Positions 58,101 to 64,000 of a stretch of 64,000 nt of DNA are shown here, piece by piece. Position 1 is the stretch's first letter. Each line of letters starts with the position of its first letter. Made by a program: the position numbers and the translations under genes. Below the pieces are notes generated by a model, which saw only the letters and a program-made list of their open reading frames with translations, made no database searches and was not told the origin of the DNA. Origin of the DNA: Ianthella basta (lineage: Eukaryota > Porifera > Demospongiae > Verongiida > Ianthellidae); contig OZ025871.1 of NCBI GenBank assembly GCA_964019415.1, positions 10,730,256 to 10,794,255 of the forward strand, read 5' to 3'.

Positions 58101-59092
58101 TGCAGCGATTGTTTCATTATTGGTGCCATGGAAGCGTCCTTCTCGCATAAAAGAAGAAAACATCACAGTTGTCATGCTTGTATAGCAGGAGCCTTGACCG
58201 GCAATTGAGGTTTTCTGTACGAAATCTGCTTACTTTGACTCTAATCCATCCTCGTGACATGAATCTATCCCCCTATAACTGATTATGGTAAAATATAAAG
58301 ATGCCATAAACTGCTCATGATCACAACTGTTGAGGTATATTGTAATTAAGTAAATGGTGGAAATTCTTTGACTCGCCAATGTTTGGGAGTGAATGTCAAC
58401 ATGTTTGCTTGCATACAACAGACTCTACCAAGTCAGGGTTTCAGTCCGATAATATCTACAGGAAAATATATTAATACTCGATAATCCCAAAGTATATTGC
58501 ACTCTAATTTATGAAAACAACCTCTGGGGTTCCAGTGCACGTGCTGTTTAATAGCATAAAAACCTGTGAGGTGTGTGTTTCTACTTGCAGCAAAGTTTGC
58601 ATCCAAAGACAAATCGTTAACCAGAACAAATTATTCAATTAATAAAAGGTTAACGCATCTACCAACATGCATTTGTCACATCCAAGCATTGTTCAAAATT
58701 ACAGAAAGACCTGTTATCGGTATACGCCTGCTCATGCTCAGTTATGAAAATGATATCAAATGTTGTTCTGAATTGGTTGAATAGCTGTTGAAGGCAGCAG
58801 CATGCAGTCTATCTATCATTTCAACTTCATGCACAGTCTACCCAAGGGCTGCTACCCGACTCATGCCAATTCATGTACTTGCTGCCGCATGCACAATAAA
58901 TGCTCTAGGAAGTTCATCATAACATGAATTGATGATTGTACATGCAGTGTCATACAAGTTTATATGTATGCAGTCCTTTGCTTGAAGAACAATGGAATAT
59001 TGGAGGCAAACAATGTAACAAAAAAAGCCACATCACGAAACTGCTTGACATGTTTCTGTTTTCACAACAAATTTGTAGGAAGTTGAAGACAC

Positions 59093-59159
<67 letters not shown>

Positions 59160-60381
59160 GTGTACAGACAGTGTAAAAACCAAACTTTCTGTGTTCTATT
59201 TCAGAATTGGCATGACTTTATCACCACTTGGATGGGTACGTATTTGCATGACAGCAACCTAAAATCAATTGCATGTACAACATAGTACCAACAGGTACTT
59301 CTGATCAAGAAATAGAAGATGTAGAAATGAGAATATGCATACAGCTGACCATAGGATTGACAACTTCACCACAGCAAGAAAGAGCCAAATTAAACCTCAC
59401 ACAACCTGTATTTAGGAATTCACAATCTTGTATATGATAATGCATTTAACAGAACTACAGCGCTACATGGATGCTGTGAGCATGGCCTGTACATGACTAA
59501 CATGTACTTGTCACCTGTTACACAAAAGCTAGCATTGTTTGGGAAAGGACATTTGTGGACATCCACCCGACGCTCTGTTGTGAATTGATATTCAATCTCC
59601 TTGTTCTGTATTACTTGAATTAATAGCTGTTGGATTCAGCATGCGGTCTATGACTTCAACTTATACATGCAAGACCTATTCAATGTATTCATGATCAGTG
59701 TCCTCTGACCTGTCCCTATTTTCATGTACTTACAGCTGCATGGATAGTGAGTGCTCTGTAAGTAATATCACAACTCACCTCATTTTACACTGTCATTATG
59801 TGTATGTATGTTGGGCATTAACAAGACATGCAATGTGCAAAATACAATCATACTGTTCCATGTCTACAGTAATTCACATAATAAATAAGGAGACAAATAA
59901 AATGTCATGAACAGTTTGCTCCACCATGCATGCATGCAATTCTTAGAGCAAGTTGGACTTGCTTGGGATACGCAAATTGACTCTATATATTTATACTTTT
60001 TTCAGTCCCTTGAGTACCTTTACCTTAAGTTTATATTTTTTGTATTATAGTGCGATAGCAGCCACCGGCACTACGGGACTTGTCTATAATAGTAACATGC
60101 ATGCTCACTAATGCTAAGCTGAATAATATAATTATTATTATAATTATAGGGAAGTAATCTAGTAAGACGATTGCATTTCTCCTTGCACCAACCATTGTAT
60201 CCAACAATGAACAAACTGTTTCTAACATAAAATGTTAAATGGCTGACCAACAATACTACAACTTAAGTCATGTTATTTAGCTCTATATGTTCTGAATTAC
60301 ACAATGCTCAATAGTATAACACTCCAACCCTAATAATGTTTACGAAGTAATTAAGTGACATTTAACAGTGATGTGATGCAT
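58101..60381. repeat. Intergenic duplicated blocks between genes 5 and 4
   Basis: A decayed promoter-like block at about 58640-58960 (CAACATGCATTTGTCACAT, AATTGGTTGAATAGCTGTTG) has lost its DR1 site. A (CA)n(GA)n microsatellite is at 59094-59157. Bases 59470-60381 repeat the 14040-14915 flank and form the downstream flank of gene 5. No gene is seen. Confidence 0.65.
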
Positions 60382-63300
60382 TCATATGGCCAAGTCAACG
60401 ACAACTGATTCTGTATTCTGATTTTCTAGAAGTGTTTCTTCACTCTGAGTCTCAATCTCTGATTCCTCGTCTGATGAAGTCGGTGCTCCAGCACGAAGTT
60501 CTGTTATTTGAATAAAATTACCAAGTCCTTCGGTTGGATCCACTATCAGTGGTTCTACATCATCTTCATTTTCCTCCTTCTTCTGACAGCATCTCAATTT
60601 GGCACATTTCACATACACCTTCCTTCCACATAGAATAGCAGGATACAAAAGAGGCAGAAAAATGAAGATCATCCTAACAGAAGCAAAGAATTGCTTTGCC
60701 TGAAGTGGAGTCTCTGAAATATTCATTAACAGACTCAGGACAAGAATGAGGGACATGTTCCCAAGAACAGCAGTATCAAGGATGTTGAGGTGACTAACAG
60801 TGTATGGTTGGAAGATGACAATTAGTTGCAACAATAGTAATGTAAGGATGAGTTGGATGCAGAGTGCAACTTCAGCTCTTGGTATGAAGACAGCAGCTAG
60901 AAGATGAATAATGCGGTAAAATAGATAGAGTGAAGAGAAGCTCCTGTAATGTTCTTTGTAGCAACCTTGAAAGACATTGACAAAGTGGTAGATCCATCTG
61001 TCAGTGTAGACATTACTGCAGAATGTCTGCATCCTCTGTAGCTTCCTCAATGGTGGCACAGCTATGATGAGCCTGCCAAACAACTGAGGCACAATGGGAA
61101 GAGTGAGGAGCAGGAAGGCTGGCAGAAGGACAAACACTAGCAGTATGATAATGGCTGGTATGACGTAGGCAATGTGTTGAATGGAGCCATAGGGCACAGA
61201 TCCCTGCCACCACACAACCATCCTCTCTTCCCCATCCTCTCCTGTGATGGTCTGGTTGACTAGGATGTAGGAAGAGCTGACAAGGAAGCGAGTGAAGCCG
61301 AGAATGACAAAGGCAGGAAGTGCTCTGTCATAAGACATGCCATCAGAGTACTTTGCCTTCCATCGTCTCATCCGTCTGAGGCACTGGTCCACTCGGTGAC
61401 AGCATATCCACTTCTCTGCAGACCTCTCAAGAACAATGAGTGTGATGGCCACTATCAGTGGGAAGAGTCCAATGGAGTAGTGCAACAAGAGTGTCTGTAG
61501 CAGTGTGAGGTGTGAGTGTGGAATGAGACAGTATGGAGGTAGGAGCACACCAAAGAAGTCAAAGTTCCACACTCCATACAGAAATCGGTATATCTTGACA
61601 AATGCAATATGCACTGGTCCTAACTCAGCATCACCTCTGATACTGGAGAAGGCAAGGAGTTGTGCAAACAGAAGGAAAGAGTTGAATCTTCCTGACACCA
61701 AGTCCATGTTGAACAGCATCACAATGAACATGACAACCAGCATGGGCACCCACTCACTGAGGATCCAAACCAGAAGACCCACTGTGCTGAGGCCATCCTG
61801 ACAACTGGTGCACACTGGTCTCATTCCATTGAAATTGATTGCAGTACTGTACCCTTCAAGGCAGTCTCCACAGAGGAGGCCTTTGCGTTTTGACCCACCA
61901 CAAACCACTTCTTCCAGTAGATGCTTGGAATTGTTACGAGGAAGAGTACTTGATTGTTTCTGACAGTATCCTGGTGGGCAAGGTGCACTGTAGAGCTTCT
62001 GTCCATCACAGCTATGTTGATCATTGGATGGCCAATATCCAGCCCAATAGTAACCCTGCAGCACAGCACCAATGTTGTTTGGATCTGTTTCATTGCACTC
62101 TCCTATTCCCAGCACAGTAGCCATTCCACAGTGACATGTTCCCATGTCTCCAGACCCTATTCGGTATATGTAGCCAGGTGGACAGCACTGGAGTTCTATG
62201 TTCATTATTAGGAGTAAGTTAAAGTTGTCAACAGACTGAAGTACAAGTTGTGGAGTTGCAATTCCAGTTGCATTGCTGCCATTGATGGTGGAGTTAGTAA
62301 TGCCATGCTTCAGAGGAATGCCATGCAGAATAACTGTAAAATCGGTAGTGTATTTTGAGAAAGGATTTAGTTGAACATCAGTTGTGGGCTTCGGGGTGTT
62401 TATTTGAACAGTGAATACTGTGTTGATGGCATTTCCAAAATTGTCATATGCATGTCTGTGGGGAAGCTGTCTTGGTTTGCCAGGAATGAACTGAATCCTT
62501 GGTGGGTTGGCCAAGTTTACTTTGGTGCCATCCACATGGGTAGGACGGGAAGCTATAGGATAGAATTCCGCTAGGGATGTATTACCAGGTTCAGTGCAGG
62601 CTGAATAGATGGTTGAGTCATTTGCTTTGTTGCACAATCCCAATAAACTACTGGTTGCAATTCCCAAAATATAATAGTTTGAAGTATGTGCTAATAGTCC
62701 AATATTACTACTTTTTGTTAAATTTGCATTGAATATTTTGGTGTCAAAACAGCTTTCAGATTCACTCATGTAAATAGACTGTCCTTCATGTTTTGCAGAG
62801 TTGTTCATGAATCTAATGTAAGAGAAGCCTGCCACCTTTCCTTGTTCATGCTGAAAGAAGCAGCGAACATGAGGAACTGCCTGTTGTGGTGAATGTACAT
62901 AGAGGGCACCTCCTCGCTGGAATGCATAGTTATTTGCCAAAAACAATTCTGAATTCGTAGAAAAACGTATGTAACTTTCACCATGCAAAGCAATTGCTCC
63001 TCCATGTGAAGCGACACAAAAGCGAAAAAGGTTAAACGACTCTGGTTGCAAAATGATCTCTGAATCAACTGCTAGAAGTCCTTGTGATGCAGCTCCACAT
63101 GTGAAGTTGCCTTCAAGCCTAATTTGCACTGATACTAGAAACACCATGCTTGTGCTAGTCTGTACTTGAAAAAATGGTCTGAACTGCCTTTTCAATTCTA
63201 GGATAACTTTCTTCTGTAGGGCAGCTATTTTCAAGGGTACCAACTCTACATCTTCTGCTCTGATTAGAGTGCTGGAATAGTTCCAATTTCTAATTACATG

Positions 63301-63999
63301 ATCTTTGAGATAGGTGTATGGCTGGAGGCTGTGGAAGTGTGGTTTGTTCGCTATTGCACAAGTAGTTTGTATTGAAGTAATTCCACGAAATAATATTTTT
63401 CTGGACTGGGGAGATGCCTGCATGGCAAATGCATTCCCATAGTGTGCCTGGTTGTTGAGGAAGATTGTACGATTCATGTGAATTGTGTCTCCACTCTCTG
63501 CAGTGTTCCGAGAATGTTCATAAAATACTGATAGCCCACCACCTACTCCATCTTTTGCAGTGTTAGCTAAGAATACCGTAACATTCATCATAACTTCGTT
63601 CTTTGTTGCAATTGTAGCTCTATTCTGAAAATGAATACAGCTGCCTCCGCCCATCATACTGATGCTATCAATTCGAGTAGGAATTATTGTGTTATTTGCA
63701 ATATAAACTCCATCTATGATCACTATATTCCTTTCTGAAAAGTCAGTAAATTTGATGAACATTCCACCTCCAGCATATGCTTTGTTGCCACCAATAAATG
63801 CAAGGCCTGTGATAAATGAGTTGCCTTTGGAAAAATCTCTCATTAAAGCTACTAATCCACCACCATGCATTGCGGTATTGTTCTCCACAACTGCTCCGTA
63901 CAAGAGGAATGTATTGCCCTGCGCATGATCCCGAAACACCACAGAAAGACTTCCACCAATCAAAGCATGATGATTTGCAATTGTAACTCTTTCCAACAT
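60382..63999 (-). CDS. Gene 5: beta-helix/multi-transmembrane receptor-like protein, N terminus outside the window
   Basis: The frame is open from the right edge to its stop at 60382, 1205 codons. It begins inside the ectodomain, with rungs such as HGGGLVALM, AGGGMFIKF, MGGGSCIHF and VGGGLSVFY. The neck carries CCPPGY, CHCGMATVLGIGECN, CPPGYCQ, GLLCGDC and CTSCQDG. The membrane core differs from gene 2 at few positions (for example VWNFDFF for MWNLDFF, AYVIPA for AYFIPA). The tail QITELRAGAPTSSDEE resembles gene 3. No stop or frame change is seen in the visible part, so it is probably functional. The missing portion would be the signal peptide, cap and first rungs, to be found at about 64.0-65.5 kb. 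Confidence 0.92.
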   Translation of the reverse strand: MLERVTIANHHALIGGSLSVVFRDHAQGNTFLLYGAVVENNTAMHGGGLVALMRDFSKGNSFITGLAFIGGNKAYAGGGMFIKFTDFSERNIVIIDGVYIANNTIIPTRIDSISMMGGGSCIHFQNRATIATKNEVMMNVTVFLANTAKDGVGGGLSVFYEHSRNTAESGDTIHMNRTIFLNNQAHYGNAFAMQASPQSRKILFRGITSIQTTCAIANKPHFHSLQPYTYLKDHVIRNWNYSSTLIRAEDVELVPLKIAALQKKVILELKRQFRPFFQVQTSTSMVFLVSVQIRLEGNFTCGAASQGLLAVDSEIILQPESFNLFRFCVASHGGAIALHGESYIRFSTNSELFLANNYAFQRGGALYVHSPQQAVPHVRCFFQHEQGKVAGFSYIRFMNNSAKHEGQSIYMSESESCFDTKIFNANLTKSSNIGLLAHTSNYYILGIATSSLLGLCNKANDSTIYSACTEPGNTSLAEFYPIASRPTHVDGTKVNLANPPRIQFIPGKPRQLPHRHAYDNFGNAINTVFTVQINTPKPTTDVQLNPFSKYTTDFTVILHGIPLKHGITNSTINGSNATGIATPQLVLQSVDNFNLLLIMNIELQCCPPGYIYRIGSGDMGTCHCGMATVLGIGECNETDPNNIGAVLQGYYWAGYWPSNDQHSCDGQKLYSAPCPPGYCQKQSSTLPRNNSKHLLEEVVCGGSKRKGLLCGDCLEGYSTAINFNGMRPVCTSCQDGLSTVGLLVWILSEWVPMLVVMFIVMLFNMDLVSGRFNSFLLFAQLLAFSSIRGDAELGPVHIAFVKIYRFLYGVWNFDFFGVLLPPYCLIPHSHLTLLQTLLLHYSIGLFPLIVAITLIVLERSAEKWICCHRVDQCLRRMRRWKAKYSDGMSYDRALPAFVILGFTRFLVSSSYILVNQTITGEDGEERMVVWWQGSVPYGSIQHIAYVIPAIIILLVFVLLPAFLLLTLPIVPQLFGRLIIAVPPLRKLQRMQTFCSNVYTDRWIYHFVNVFQGCYKEHYRSFSSLYLFYRIIHLLAAVFIPRAEVALCIQLILTLLLLQLIVIFQPYTVSHLNILDTAVLGNMSLILVLSLLMNISETPLQAKQFFASVRMIFIFLPLLYPAILCGRKVYVKCAKLRCCQKKEENEDDVEPLIVDPTEGLGNFIQITELRAGAPTSSDEESEIETQSEETLLENQNTESVVVDLAI

Positions 64000-64000
64000 C

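Noticed and set aside
7691-63999. Bacterial (chlamydial Pmp) origin or contamination
   Set aside because: Rung motifs resemble Pmp repeats, but the proteins have a multi-helix membrane core instead of an autotransporter barrel, and the surrounding DNA has spliceosomal signals, LINE, Penelope, SINE and pogo elements.

Overview
The window looks like a piece of an animal nuclear genome, most likely a sponge (demosponge-like). The evidence is an AT-leaning sequence, long intergenic stretches full of diverged duplications, relics of a LINE, a Penelope-like element, a pogo-type transposon, tRNA-derived SINEs and several TIR elements, GT-AG type splice sites, and a family of very large extracellular beta-helix plus multi-transmembrane proteins. 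I associate that architecture with sponges from memory; this could not be checked here.

The backbone is a tandem cluster of paralogous genes, all on the minus strand. Gene 1 (7691-12816) has a 10-nt deletion just after the signal peptide. Gene 2 (25407-30347) is intact, about 1646 aa. Gene 3 (41465-46524) is broken by a 1-nt deletion and an in-frame TAG. Gene 4 (50380-55584) is intact, 1734 aa. Gene 5 (60382 to the right edge) is open but its N terminus lies outside. A 34-codon relic of a sixth copy's C terminus sits at 14916-15017, and duplicated 5' flank at 1-905 predicts another copy to the left of the window. Each full protein has a signal peptide, an almost invariant N-terminal cap, a 900-1000 residue ectodomain of beta-helix type repeats (N-N-x-A followed by GGG) rich in N-glycosylation sequons, a cysteine-rich neck, a nearly invariant membrane core of about nine or ten helices, and a short, mostly acidic cytoplasmic tail. 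The ectodomain varies between copies while the cap and the membrane core hardly change, as expected for a recognition receptor family feeding one signalling output. That function is inference.

Upstream of the genes lies a repeated control module: a TATA-like TATTTAAG box, a 5' UTR exon, a short 5' UTR intron of about 180-190 nt, and about 50-60 bp upstream of the TATA box a DR1-type nuclear receptor site (GGTCAAAGGTCA). Several such modules at 32.2-36.3 kb have no gene attached and look like footprints of deleted copies.

Region by region: 1-7.7 kb holds duplicated flank, a ten-copy 65-bp minisatellite, a long TG microsatellite, a degenerate LINE and a long hairpin. 7.7-13.7 kb is gene 1 and its promoter. 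14.4-15.2 kb is the gene relic with a repeated flank. 15.2-24.5 kb is a five-unit array of foldback repeats built on the motif TGTAACTTGCACTG, broken by a 709-bp pogo-type element. 24.5-25.1 kb is a TIR element flanked by CCGG. 25.4-30.6 kb is gene 2. 30.6-36.7 kb is duplicated flank, including a tandem duplication of about 2 kb with a SINE in each copy and a 782-bp insertion in the second. 37.2-40.7 kb is a minisatellite split by a 1-kb TIR element, then a Penelope-like relic. 41.5-46.5 kb is gene 3. 46.5-50.3 kb is mostly featureless apart from a CpG-rich, promoter-like stretch near 49.5 kb. 50.4-55.6 kb is gene 4. 55.6-60.4 kb is more duplicated flank. 60.4-64 kb is gene 5.
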